DNA of 64,000 nucleotides from AP-15 sp963737145 (GCA_963737145.1 CAVTRO010000007.1:1798001-1862000); one strand, 5' to 3'. Positions 45,439-54,573 are shown, numbered from the stretch's first letter. The notes: a model not told the origin generated them from the letters alone. Numbers and translations are program-made.

Positions 45439-46485
45439 ATGACGCAATCCATTCAGCCGGGCCGGTTTGGTCATAGCGGCAAGCCCGACGATGCGTGGCT
45501 CGCAAAACAGGAAAACGAGCCGATCTCGAACCGGAGCTGCCGATTATCGATACGCATCATCATCTGTGGGATCGCGGGGGCTGGACCTATTTGCTGCCGG
45601 AACTGCTCGCTGACCTCAACACGGGCCACAACATCATCGCGACAGTCTTCGAGGAATGCCGCTCGATGTATCGCGCCAACGGGCCGGTCGAGATGCGTCC
45701 AATAGGCGAGGTCGAGTTCGTCGCCGGCATCGCCGCGATGAGCGCAAATGGCGGTTACGGCCCAATCAAGGTGGCGCAAGGCATCGTCGGCTTCGCCGAT
45801 CTCGCGCTGGGCGATCGGGTTGAGCCGGTGCTCGAGGCACTAATCCGCGCCGGCGGCGGCCGGCTTTCGGGCGTACGCTATTCGGTCGGCTACGATGCCG
45901 ACTCGACCATCGGCAATAGCCGGTCCGAACTCGGCGCCCCACATCTACGCCCGGCCTGAAGTCCGCACCGGGGTGGCGCGGCTCGCCGCGCACGGGCTAG
46001 CGCTCGATGCCTGGTGCTACCATCCGCAACTTGCCGATATCATCGCACTGGCGCGGGCGGTGCCGCAGGCGACAATCGTGATGTGCCACGTCGGCGGCGT
46101 GCTTGGTTACGGAGCCTATGCCGGCAAGAAGGACGAAGTCCACGCCGCCTGGCGAGCCAACATGGCGGAGTTGGCCACGTGCCCGAACGTCTCCGTCAAA
46201 CTGGGCGGTATGCTGAACCGCGGCGCCGCGGTCAATTTCCGCGAGCTTCCGGCGCCGCCGAATTCGGCGGCCTGGTCGGCGGCCTGGCGGCCCTATGTCG
46301 AACCTTGTATCGAGTTGTTTGGTGCCGAACGCTGCGCTTTCGAGAGCAATTTCCCCGTGGACAAGATGGGGACCGGTTACGCTACGCTGTGGAATGCGTT
46401 CAAGCGCATCACCGCCGGATGCTCACACACCGAGAAGCTCGCCCTCTATAGCGGCACGGCGAAGCGGCTCTACCATCTCGACTGA
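45439..46485 (+). CDS. Amidohydrolase 2 family metal-dependent hydrolase (two frameshifts)
   Basis: TIM-barrel hydrolase/decarboxylase of about 348 residues. MTQSIQPGRFGHSGKPDDAW, then one base missing near 45524, IIDTHHHLWDRGGWTYLLPE (metal HxH), VFEECRSMYRANGP, AQGIVGFADLALGDRVEPVL, a second frame change near 45930, RPEVRTGVARLAAHGLALDA, WCYHPQLADIIALA, VMCHVGGVLGYG (His) and CAFESNFPVDKMGTGYATLW (Asp). Resembles the Pfam Amidohydro_2 group that includes lactonases and decarboxylases of aromatic catabolism. As written it is broken into three pieces. Located after the FAA/quinone-reductase pair. Confidence 0.85.
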
Positions 46486-47539
46486 CGCGGGCGGAATTGC
46501 CGAACCGCGTTACTCGTTCCCGAAATTCGTCGCCACGCGATGCCTTCACCACAACCTCGACGAATACTTCATTGGCTCTCTCGACGGCGACGGGCTAGGC
46601 GACGATCCGAAGGGCCGCTGTACCGTATGATGGGCCGCGGCACCGCCAAGCTCACGCGCTCGGTGCTGAAACGGACTGAAGAGCTGAGGGGTCACCCACC
46701 GGTCGACACGGAAGGCGCGCTGAGCGCATCGGCGCATTCTGAGGCCCTGGCACCACGCGCCGGACGAGGTGGGACCACCAGTTCGAATCCCCTTTGCTCC
46801 AGCGGAGAGTCTGCGAAATTTCGGTTCCTCGAGCGGGTCGCGGTTAGCGAAAGGCGGTTCCGATGATCGCGCGGGGCCCCGCGGGCCAGTCTCGCATCCA
46901 AGATAGCGACAACAGCCGGAAGAGGTCTTTTCAAAGCGGGACCACGAGTTCGAATCCACCTCCCTCCAGCGGAGAGTCTGCGAAATTTCGGTTCCTCGAG
47001 CGGGTCGCGGTTAGCGAAAGGCGGTTCCGATTATCGCGCGGGGCCCCGCGGGGGCAAATGGGTGTAATCGCTCAATGCGGCCGGGCTCTTTGAGATCCCG
47101 AACCAGACACCCGCGGCATTGAGTTGGACGAGCGGTACGGGCCATGAAGATCCATACCGACCCCGTTCCCCGATAGGTTCCGCAATACTGCAACAGCGCA
47201 ACACCCGCTTCTAAGACGCAATGTAACTCAATTAGGAACCCAATTCCCTTGGCATCAGCGTCAGTTTAGTTTTGGGTACGGTGCTCCAGCGGCTTCATCC
47301 GTGTTGACGGACGGCTATCGGCTGCAAAAGGTCTGCTGTCGATTGTCAAACAGGCAACATATGCTCATTCCGAGTTTTGCGAGTTGTGACCTCAAGCCGA
47401 GATTCGAGGTCTTGCAGGTCGGCAAAGCCGCTCGTCTTATTACGATGATCAGTTTTTTGGTGGGACGGACGTGGTCACTTGCCAGTCAGCTGATGGTGCA
47501 ATTTTACTGCCATATTCTTCCTTCAATCCTTATCAATCT
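46486..47539. other. Long intergenic region with two 115-bp direct repeats
   Basis: About 1.05 kb with no supported gene. Apart from the repeats at 46771 and 46938, the part from 47200 to 47540 is AT-richer and holds AATTCCC motifs like those around the transposon at 10-14 kb. Confidence 0.5.
46771..47052 (+). repeat. Two direct copies of a ~115-bp repeat (dispersed repeat family)
   Basis: Copies at 46771-46885 and 46938-47052, offset by 167 bases, share GGGACCAC, GTTCGAATCC, CTCCAGCGGAGAGTCTGCG, CGGTTCCTCGAGCGGGTCG and a final GCGCGGGGCCCCGCGGG palindrome. They differ at a few positions in the first 30 bases and at one later base. The first 40 bases are the dispersed-repeat core found elsewhere in the window. 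Confidence 0.85.
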
Positions 47540-47834
47540 GTCCTCAGCGACTGGTATCGGTAGAACGCGCTGCTCTGAGCGAGCGCTCCAGCCAGCAGTC
47601 GACCTTGGCAGCAACCTCAACGGGTGAGGTAGACATGGGTATCGAAAAGCCGGGGCTCACCGTGCGCTCGGTGCGCTCGGAGAGATCGATCACCCGGGCG
47701 CCGGACGGCCGACCCAAAGACCGTTCGATCTCCGCAATCCGGTTATCCCTCGACAAGGAACTCCGCCGGACCAGTCAGGGCATCGGAAATGCCGTGAAAC
47801 ACATTGCCGCGCACCCAGGACGAACGCATTCATC
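47540..47834 (-). pseudogene. Fragment of an imidazolonepropionase-like amidohydrolase (N-terminus)
   Basis: Minus strand reads VRGNVFHGISDALTGPAEFL, VEG, then NRIAEIERSLGRPSGARVID in the next frame, and PGF followed (one frame over, at a T-run near 47650) by DTHVYLTR and a stop. This is the N-terminal beta-sandwich and first metal-site region (PGFIDTHVH) of cyclic amidohydrolases, with two frame changes and no barrel. It sits directly downstream of the TRIC-type channel gene. Confidence 0.65.
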
Positions 47835-48509
47835 TCAACGCCTCCTCGCGCCGTCATTCTTCCGATCCTTCTGCGCGTGCGCTTTTGTGGTCGGTGGTTC
47901 GGGTTCGTCGGCAACGGGAAGGTGCCAGCCACGGCGAATAGCCACGAACCGGAGCCCGAAGCAGAGGACCGCGCCGGCAATCGTCACCGCGGTCGACGAG
48001 AGCCGCAATGCGGCACCGATCACCACAACGGCCGCACCGGCCAAGGCGGCGACGGCGTAGAGATCGGCGCGCAGCACGGTGGGAATCTCGGCCAGGAGCA
48101 CATCGCGGGTCATGCCGCCGCCGATTCCGGTCAGCATGCCAAGGAGCGCCGCCATGACCGGGTTGAGCCCGAAGGCGAGCGCCTTTTGCGTGCCGGCAAC
48201 CGCGAAGAGCCCCAGCCCCGCGGCGTCAAATATGAGCACCGGGCTGCGCAGCCGGGCGATGACAGAGGGCCGCCAGAAGGTGACGATTCCGGCAAGTAGC
48301 GAAATCGCCAGATAGCGCCAATCGCCGATCGCCGCCGGCGGCACCGCGCCGATCAGCAGGTCGCGGGCAATGCCCCCGGCATTGCCCGCCGCATAGGACA
48401 GGACCAGAACTCCGAACACATCGAGCCGGTTCTTGACCCCCGCCATCGCCCCGCTCAGCGCGAAGACAAAGGTCCCGACGAGATCGAGCACCAGGAGGAG
48501 CGTTTCCAT
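47835..48509 (-). CDS. Trimeric intracellular cation channel family protein (UPF0126, YadS-like)
   Basis: 224-residue inner-membrane protein with seven predicted spans built as two similar halves. METLLLVLDLVGTFVFALSG, the paired channel motifs GGIARDLLIG and GGMTRDVLLAE, FDAAGLGLFAVAGTQKALAF and LCFGLRFVAIRRGWHLPVAD. Bacterial TRIC proteins are K+/cation channels. The charged tail (KAHAQKDRKNDGARRR) is unusual in length. A second, partial and inverted copy of the last 75 residues is at 49551-49776. Intact. Confidence 0.92.
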   Translation of the reverse strand: METLLLVLDLVGTFVFALSGAMAGVKNRLDVFGVLVLSYAAGNAGGIARDLLIGAVPPAAIGDWRYLAISLLAGIVTFWRPSVIARLRSPVLIFDAAGLGLFAVAGTQKALAFGLNPVMAALLGMLTGIGGGMTRDVLLAEIPTVLRADLYAVAALAGAAVVVIGAALRLSSTAVTIAGAVLCFGLRFVAIRRGWHLPVADEPEPPTTKAHAQKDRKNDGARRR

Positions 48510-48578
48510 CGTGGGCTCTCCCACCCCAAGCAGGGCGATCCTCCGGTCTGCAACCCCAGATAGGAGCGATCGGCCACC

Positions 48579-49545
48579 CTATGGCGCCAGCCAGGCGCGC
48601 GCCGCGACGATTAACGCCTCGACGCCGGTCTGCAAGGTCGGATGGATGACCGGAGCAAAGCGCGGATTGTGGTTGGTCGGGATCTCGTTGAGCTGGCCCG
48701 CGTCGTTGGCTTTCGCGTAGCGCTCGGGGTCGGTGCCACCGACGAACCAGAACACCGAGGGCGCGTGCCACTCCGCGCCGAACGATCCGAAATCCTCGCT
48801 CGCCGGCGTTGGTCCGGTCTCGCGCACGCGGTCGGCGGAAAAATGGCGGCGGAACGCGTCGGCGACGCGCTTGCTCGCCGCCGGATCGTTGACCGTGAGG
48901 GGGTAGCGGTCGAGGGGCGTGATCTCCGGCGGCCGGGGAGCGCCCGAGGCCGCGGCCTCGGCCTTGACGATCCGCTCGATCGGGGCGAGCACGCGCTTGC
49001 GCACCCCTTCGTCGAAGCTGCGCACGTTGAGTTTGATGACGGCCTCGTCGGGAATGACGTTCTCCTTGGTACCGGCCTGCAACGAACCGATGGTGACCAC
49101 GGCGGCCTCGGCGGCGGCGAGTTCTCGGGAGACGATGGTCTGCAGGCGCATCACCGCTGCCGCCGCCATCACCACAGGATCGATGCTGGCTCGCGGCATC
49201 GATCCATGCGCGCCGCGCCCGAACAATCGGATCTGCAGCCTGTCGCCCGCCGAGGTAACGACTCCGGCGCGACCGCGATGGTCCCGGCCGGTCCGACCAT
49301 CACGTGCTGGCCGAGCACCACGTCGGGTTTGGGGAAGCGGTCGAAGAGCCCGTCATCGATCATCGCCTGGGCGCCTTCCGCGGTCTCCTCCGCTGGTTGG
49401 AACACCGCCATCAGCGTCCCCTGCCAAGTGTCGCGGGCTCGCGCGAGCAGCGTCGTCGCGCCGACCAGCCAGGCTACATGCATATCGTGGCCACAGGCAT
49501 GCATGACCGGCACCGTCTTGCCGTCGCGGTCCGTGGCCTTGATCT
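48579..49545 (-). pseudogene. M20 family amidohydrolase, 5'-truncated and frameshifted
   Basis: Metal-dependent aminoacylase/hippurate hydrolase type. Reading from the break point: KATDRDGKTVPVMHACGHDM (metal His/Asp), FQPAEETAEGAQAMIDDGL (Glu pair), DVVLGQHVMVGPAG, a frame change near 49260, GDRLQIRLFGRGAHGSMPRA (dimerisation domain), AGTKENVIPDEAVIKLNVRS, TPASEDFGSFGAEWHAPSVF and NHNPRFAPVIHPTLQTGVEA to a stop at 48579. About 90 N-terminal residues, including the first metal-site strand (DxDALP), are gone; the gene ends at 49546 against the duplicated TRIC fragment. Confidence 0.85.
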
Positions 49546-49550
49546 TGCTA

Positions 49551-49776
49551 CGCCGTCGCCGCGCTGGCCGGCGCAGCCGTTGTGGTGATCGGCGCCGCCC
49601 TGGGGCTCCAGTCGACCGAGGTGACGATTGCGGGCGCGGTCCTCTGCTTCGGGCTTCGGTTCGTCGCTATTCGGCGCGGTTGGCACCTTCCGGTCGCCGG
49701 CGAACCCGAGCAGCCGACCCCGAAAGCGCGTGCACCAATGGATCGGAAGTATGACAGCGCGGGGAGGCGCCGATAA
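49551..49776 (+). pseudogene. Second partial copy of the TRIC/UPF0126 gene
   Basis: YAVAALAGAAVVVIGAALGL, TIAGAVLCFGLRFVAIRRGW, HLPVAGEPEQPTPKARAPMD and KYDSAGRRR repeat the C-terminal 75 residues of the gene at 47835-48509 with several substitutions, on the opposite strand. The first 150 residues are absent. The junction with the M20 fragment is at 49546-49551. Confidence 0.85.
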
Positions 49777-50096
49777 CTGATGTTATGGGAAATTCTGCTT
49801 TCCAGAATGGGGCTTATGCGTCCAGAGATGAAGAGCGGCCGGCGGGGTCACGTTGAATATTTTGAACAACTCCTTTGCCTGGAGAGGGAAGGACTATCTC
49901 AATAACGTGATTGCATGCGTAAACGAGAAGCATACGGTCCAGCCGAATATGTTTATATATGTGACGCGGATCGCCATTTCTTACAGATAAAAAAAACGAA
50001 ACAAACACCTCCTTTCACGATCTGAAATATTCCTTTGGATATAGGGCGCAACACGGGCATCGAAATTCACATCAAGTGGTCCAAGCACATCATCCA
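49777..50096. other. AT-richer intergenic stretch
   Basis: About 320 bases, lower in GC than most of the window. A 64-residue minus-strand frame at 49814-50008 (MFVSFFLSVRNGDPRHIYKH) is possible but unsupported. This is the start of an AT-richer island that continues to about 50930. Confidence 0.4.
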
Positions 50097-50486
50097 TTAT
50101 GTCTGAAAGACCTCCTCTAGAGTAAGAAGGCGTTGTTTTCCTTGCTCTCGGCTAGAACCAGAATGGGTAGGATTGCGTGCATAGGCGACAGCAGCGTGTA
50201 TCAGGACCTGATCTTCACGAGAAAGGAAGGGTTCATCAGGCTCTAGTGTTGAGGGATTGACGTTGGATGTTGATGATGACCAAGCGTTACGAAGTTTCTG
50301 GAACGCCACGCCGACCAACGCGCCAATCAAGGTACATGAAATTCCTACGATGCCCGTAAACTCTGGAAAATATGAGCTCAAGGGCACTCCGACGAGGGAA
50401 CCGATGCCGCCCCCGATGACGCTGTCGGAAAGCTGCGTCGCGAAAGGGCTCTTGAGGCTAGGCTCTGTCCTAGCAGATATACTCAT
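50097..50486 (-). CDS. Hypothetical membrane protein
   Basis: 129 residues. A Gly-rich hydrophobic hairpin (SVIGGGIGSLVGVPLSSYF, FTGIVGISCTLIGALVGVAF) suggests two membrane helices near the middle, followed by a charged cytoplasmic-looking tail (REDQVLIHAAVAYARNP, GKQRLLTLEEVF). No family recognised. It follows the four-span protein by 24 bases, so the two form a small operon. Base composition is AT-richer than the surroundings, a hint of transfer. Possibly a membrane effector or partner, but without evidence. Confidence 0.6.
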   Translation of the reverse strand: MSISARTEPSLKSPFATQLSDSVIGGGIGSLVGVPLSSYFPEFTGIVGISCTLIGALVGVAFQKLRNAWSSSTSNVNPSTLEPDEPFLSREDQVLIHAAVAYARNPTHSGSSREQGKQRLLTLEEVFQT

Positions 50487-50510
50487 GAGTGTAGGCCTTC
50501 CGGTCCCTTC

Positions 50511-50906
50511 TCAATGTCCAGCGACCACCTTCCCATGGACGTAGATCGCCAACCCGATAGATGCAAGGCCGATTACAACCGAGACAAGCGCGGCTTTGTT
50601 GTGATCGACCTGTCTTTGACCAAGATGGTCGCTTGCTAGCACGCCGTATCCTAAGGTAGCTAACATGGCGAGACCAGAAATCCATACCTCCATCTGATCA
50701 CTTATATGTAATTCCCTAACATCGTACCAAGCTGCAGCTAGTATAGCTATACTATAAAAACATATCTGACCATCAGCTATGACTGAAGCAAAGCTCGCTG
50801 GTCGCGAAAACATCCGTTGGATGTTCATAACGACTGGAATTGCGAGCAACGGTATGAACAAATTCACCAGCGCCCACCAGAATATGGTAGCCCAAGTATC
50901 TAGCAT
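50511..50906 (-). CDS. Hypothetical four-span membrane protein
   Basis: 131 residues. Hydrophobic segments at about 7-26 (TIFWWALVNLFIPLLAIPVV), 43-60 (ADGQICFYSIAILAAAWY), 74-90 (VWISGLAMLATLGYGVLA) and 105-125 (ALVSVVIGLASIGLAIYVHG) make four membrane helices. No enzyme motif. First gene of a two-gene operon with the 129-residue membrane protein; divergent from the TPR gene, 300 bases away. Not recognised as any described family. Confidence 0.65.
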   Translation of the reverse strand: MLDTWATIFWWALVNLFIPLLAIPVVMNIQRMFSRPASFASVIADGQICFYSIAILAAAWYDVRELHISDQMEVWISGLAMLATLGYGVLASDHLGQRQVDHNKAALVSVVIGLASIGLAIYVHGKVVAGH

Positions 50907-51205
50907 TTTGTCCCCTGCCTAGGATTGCTCCGGACACCGCGAGCTTTAGCACATCTCTAGAAGTCGGCCTGCGCGGGGAATAGCGCAGAGGGGAGGCCGG
51001 CACATTCCTTAACCCCCTGCGCCTGCATGGGAGACGATTACGCGCACACCGGCAATTGCAGAAATCAAGGATATCGCAACGCCGGGAGTCTACGGCATTC
51101 GTCCGTGGACGAGCCGGGCCGATCAAGGGCAAACGGTAACTTGCTGTCCAGAATAGGAACGACGAGACTGCCGGTCTGACGCAGGTTGATAGAGCGCATC
51201 GCCCG

Positions 51206-53602
51206 ATGAACGACCATTGCCTAGACAAGCTCTGCACCATCGTCGCTGCGGCCGGGATCATCGCGCTCGGTCTCCAAATGGGCTTCGTCGCGGTCGGGGT
51301 GTTGGAAGCGACGGTTGCAACCGGCGGTCTTTTGCTCGGGATCAAACGGGCGCGGCAGGGTGACTTCCGGCGAATGCTCGGCACCATCAAGCAGAAGGTC
51401 GCAACCGGCTACCGCGAGTGGATCGAAGACGCACACAGGCAAAAGCCTTGGTACCTAAAGGCGAATATCGACAATGCCGTGTACGAGTTCGAGCAGATCA
51501 TCGATCGTTGCGTCCCCGCGCCCAAGGATGTCGTCGGCGTCGACCTCAACGCCGAGCGGCTCGCCAAAGCATTACTCGCCAAGGCGGAGATAGCAAACCC
51601 CTCGGCCTATGGGCGCGACAGCGATAATCCAGCCGCTCGCGAAATCTTTCTGACTATCATCGCGCAGACTTATCAGCATGTTCGCAGCCATCCCGACTAC
51701 GGCGAGCGCTTGCGGACATACATCGACGAGGCGGCGCTGACGCGCCTCGGGGAGATCAAGCAAGATACCGGCGAGATCAAGCGCGATACGGCGGAAATCA
51801 GGGCCGTCCTGACCGCTCTTGCCGCGCAGGTCAGCGCGGACAAAAGCGTGCCGCTGCCAGTGCTTCAGGAGATCCTCAGACGTCTCGGTGATGTCGACAC
51901 GCCGTTCGATGCGGCATCGATCGAACAGAGGCTGCGCACTAAAGCTGATGAGTACAGCGGTCTGCAAGACAGGCTGCTGCGGCTTTCAAACGACGATCCT
52001 CAGGTGCTGGCGCTACGAAAGAAGGCGGCGGTCCTGATAAGCGATGGTGGTTTTGCGGCGGCCGATAACGTGCTGCGCCAGGCGGAGAAGCGCGATCTCG
52101 AGGCAGTGGAAGAATTGGAGGCGGTCGCCAAGCGTCGGCGCATCAGCGCCGCGGAAAGTCGAGCCGACCGCGCCGCGGCAGCTCGCTTGTGCCTCGACTA
52201 TCTCGCTGCTGCCGGCCATTACGCCGAGGCGATCGCGATCCTACCGGTGGATGAGACCTCACTAAGATGGCTATACGCTTTCGCTCAGGCAGGGGCATTG
52301 TACGACCGGGGTGTCGAGCTAGGTGACAATCAGTCGCTGCGCGACGCTATAGACGCGTATCGATCAGCCTTGACCTTGGCTTCCCGTGATCGCGTGCCGC
52401 TCAACTGGGCGGGGACGCAGAACGACCTCGGCAACGCGCTTGTGAGGCTCGGGGAACGGGAGAGCGGGACGGCGCGGCTGGAGGAAGCGGTCGCCGCCTA
52501 TCGCACGGCATTGCAGGAGTGGAGCCGCGATCACGTACCGTGCAACTGGGCCGGGGCGCAGAACAACCTCGGCAACGTGCTTTTGACACTTGGGGAACGG
52601 GAGAGCGGAACGGCGCGGCTGGAGGAAGCGGTCGCGGCCTACCGCGCGGCGCTAAAAGAGTTGAGCCGCGATCACGTACCGCGCGACTGGGCTGGGGCGC
52701 AGAACAACCTCGGCAACGCGCTTGTGAGGCTCGGGCATCGGGAGAGCGGGACGGCACGGCTCGAGGAAGCGGTCGCCGCCTACCGCGCGGCGCTGGAAGA
52801 GTTGAGCCGCGGTCGGATGCCGCTCGACTGGGCGATGACGCAGAACAACCTCGGCGGCGCGTTTGTGGAGCTCGGGGAACGGGAGAGTGGGACGGCGCGG
52901 CTGAAGGAGGCGGTCGCGGCCTACCGTGCGGCATTGGAGGAGAGGAGGCGCGATCGCGTTCCGCTCGACTGGGCGATGACGCAGAACAACCTCGGCATGG
53001 CGCTTCGGGCACTCGGGGAACGGGAGAGCGGGACGGCGCGGCTCGAAGAGGCGGTCGCGGCCTGCCGCGCGGCGCTGGAGGAATACACGCGCGATCGCGT
53101 TCCGCTCGACTGGGCAATGACGCAGAACGACCTCGGCAGGGCGCTTCGGGCACTCGGGGAACGGGAGAGCGGGACAGCGCGGCTGGAGGAGGCGGTCTTG
53201 GCGTACCGCGCGGCCTTGGAGGAGAGGAGCCGCGATCGGGTGCCGCTCGCCTGGGCGACGACGCAGAACAACCTCGGCAACGCGCTTAGAGCACTTGGGC
53301 AACGCGAGAGCGGGACGGCGCGGCTGGAGGAAGCGGTCTTGGCTTACGGCTTTGCCTTGGAGGAGAGGAGCCGCGATCGGGTGCCGCTCGACTGGGCGGC
53401 GACGCAGAACGACCTCGGCAACGCGCTTTGGACACTCGGGCAACGGAAGAGCGGGACGGCGCGGCTCGAAGAGGCGGTCGCGGCCTTCGACGCGTGCTTA
53501 ACGGTTGCCGAAACGGCTTGGCTAGATGAATGGGTGCAGGGAGTACGCTCCCATCGTGACGAGAACCAAGCGGAAATCACTCGACGACGAGCCGCGAAAT
53601 AG
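51206..53602 (+). CDS. Large TPR protein with eight near-identical 47-residue repeats
   Basis: 798 residues. N-terminal hydrophobic hairpin at about 9-45 (IVAAAGIIALGLQMGFVAVG, LEATVATGGLLLGI) probably anchors it in the membrane. Residues 50-330 form a helical domain with an IKQDTGEIKRDTAEIRAVL coiled coil, as in STAND/TPR signalling proteins. Residues about 394-770 hold eight 47-residue units of the type RDRVPLDWAMTQNNLGNALR + LGERESGTARLEEAVAAYRA + ALEE, i.e. TPR pairs. No NTPase or protease domain is fused. TPR arrays of this exact type occur in many bacteria as protein-interaction scaffolds, often in conflict or signalling settings. Intact despite strong DNA repetition. Confidence 0.85.
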   Translation: MNDHCLDKLCTIVAAAGIIALGLQMGFVAVGVLEATVATGGLLLGIKRARQGDFRRMLGTIKQKVATGYREWIEDAHRQKPWYLKANIDNAVYEFEQIIDRCVPAPKDVVGVDLNAERLAKALLAKAEIANPSAYGRDSDNPAAREIFLTIIAQTYQHVRSHPDYGERLRTYIDEAALTRLGEIKQDTGEIKRDTAEIRAVLTALAAQVSADKSVPLPVLQEILRRLGDVDTPFDAASIEQRLRTKADEYSGLQDRLLRLSNDDPQVLALRKKAAVLISDGGFAAADNVLRQAEKRDLEAVEELEAVAKRRRISAAESRADRAAAARLCLDYLAAAGHYAEAIAILPVDETSLRWLYAFAQAGALYDRGVELGDNQSLRDAIDAYRSALTLASRDRVPLNWAGTQNDLGNALVRLGERESGTARLEEAVAAYRTALQEWSRDHVPCNWAGAQNNLGNVLLTLGERESGTARLEEAVAAYRAALKELSRDHVPRDWAGAQNNLGNALVRLGHRESGTARLEEAVAAYRAALEELSRGRMPLDWAMTQNNLGGAFVELGERESGTARLKEAVAAYRAALEERRRDRVPLDWAMTQNNLGMALRALGERESGTARLEEAVAACRAALEEYTRDRVPLDWAMTQNDLGRALRALGERESGTARLEEAVLAYRAALEERSRDRVPLAWATTQNNLGNALRALGQRESGTARLEEAVLAYGFALEERSRDRVPLDWAATQNDLGNALWTLGQRKSGTARLEEAVAAFDACLTVAETAWLDEWVQGVRSHRDENQAEITRRRAAK
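52383..53510 (+). repeat. Eight tandem 141-bp repeats inside the TPR gene
   Basis: Unit length 141 bases; copies begin near 52386, 52527, 52668, 52809 and so on. Within each, the stretch GGAGAGCGGGACGGCGCGGCT is nearly invariant. High DNA identity suggests recent expansion and allows copy number change by recombination. Confidence 0.85.
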
Positions 53603-53859
53603 CATGGTCGCAAAAGTTAAGAATTATGAAACGCGAACGAGTTTGACATATCACCCCTTATGCGGCACTTGTATGTAAGTCACCGATAGAAATGTCACCC
53701 GCGTCCCCGATAGAGATGTCACTTGGGGCTAGCGAAACGCAATCATCCGCACCCGCACAGCCACTGATGAGACCAACGTCACGCCATATCGGCGGCCCGA
53801 ATGGCTTTACCACGATCAGAAGACGTGGCTACGAAGATTAAGGGGGAGGAGTAAAGCTC
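53603..53859. other. Intergenic stretch with paired CGATAGARATGTCAC motifs
   Basis: CGATAGAAATGTCAC at about 53683 and CGATAGAGATGTCAC at about 53708 are direct near-repeats. Such motifs resemble the multiple-repeat ends of IS21/IS481-like elements, but no transposase is nearby. The promoter and ribosome-binding site (GGGGGAGGAG) of the next gene lie at the end. Confidence 0.4.
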
Positions 53860-54573
53860 ATGTCATTGTCCGTTGTAAAAACTCTGGGTCTGCTGGTGCT
53901 TGCCGTTGTGGGGATCGCAACCCGCGCGGACGCAGGAATCATAACCGTCCCTCCTGGTCTCAGTCCCGGCGATCAATATCGGCTGGTGTTCGTCACGAGC
54001 GGGACCACCAACGCTACAAGCAGCGATATCAGCACCTACAACACTTTTGTGACAGACGCCGCCGACGCCGTACCCGCCCTGGACGCATTGGGCGCCACAT
54101 GGAAGGTCATCGGCTCGACTGCCACTGTCAATGCGATTGACAACATCATGCAGGACCCAGGGATTCCGATTTACAGTTTGGAAGGACAGAAGGTCGCTGA
54201 TGATGCGACCACGAACACGAACGGACTTTTCGGCGGAAGTTTATTGACCCCGATACTATACAACGAACACGGGGAAATAAACAACGACAGTGAGGTATTC
54301 ACAGGAACATCTGCCGACGGCACGGCCGTCAGTGGTCTTGCTTTAGGATCTCTGTTCGTCGAAAGGGGGGCGTCTGATGCAGGCACATCAGCATGGGTGC
54401 AAAACGGGACCAAAACCCGGACCGCTGAGCATCCCTTGTACGCCATATCCAGCGAGATCACCGCCGTGCCGGAGCCCTCGACTATTGGGCTCGTGATTCT
54501 TGGAGGTGCAAGCCTGCTATTCTTGATGCGGCGGAAACAGCGAAGCCGCCTAGCCAATCGAACGAACCGCTGA
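53860..54573 (+). CDS. PEP-CTERM sorting domain protein
   Basis: 237 residues. N-terminal signal peptide (MSLSVVKTLGLLVLAVVGIA, cleavage probably after TRADA). Body rich in Thr/Ser/Asn/Asp (VTSGTTNATSSDISTYNTFV, NNDSEVFTGTSADGTAVSGL). C-terminal PEP-CTERM signal: VPEPSTIGLVILGGASLLFL followed by the basic MRRKQRSR. Proteins of this type are processed by exosortase and linked to exopolysaccharide or the cell surface; the polysaccharide-type cluster at 56.8-64 kb fits, although no exosortase gene is in the window. Confidence 0.92.
   Translation: MSLSVVKTLGLLVLAVVGIATRADAGIITVPPGLSPGDQYRLVFVTSGTTNATSSDISTYNTFVTDAADAVPALDALGATWKVIGSTATVNAIDNIMQDPGIPIYSLEGQKVADDATTNTNGLFGGSLLTPILYNEHGEINNDSEVFTGTSADGTAVSGLALGSLFVERGASDAGTSAWVQNGTKTRTAEHPLYAISSEITAVPEPSTIGLVILGGASLLFLMRRKQRSRLANRTNR

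Noticed and set aside
52519..53289. Long repetitive Arg/Gly-rich open frames in other frames of the TPR gene
   Set aside because: They mirror the 141-bp repeats of the real frame and have no independent start or family likeness.
53683..53722. Paired CGATAGARATGTCAC motifs as a regulator binding site
   Set aside because: They more closely resemble insertion-sequence end repeats, and no regulator gene is adjacent; kept only as a note in the intergenic entry.
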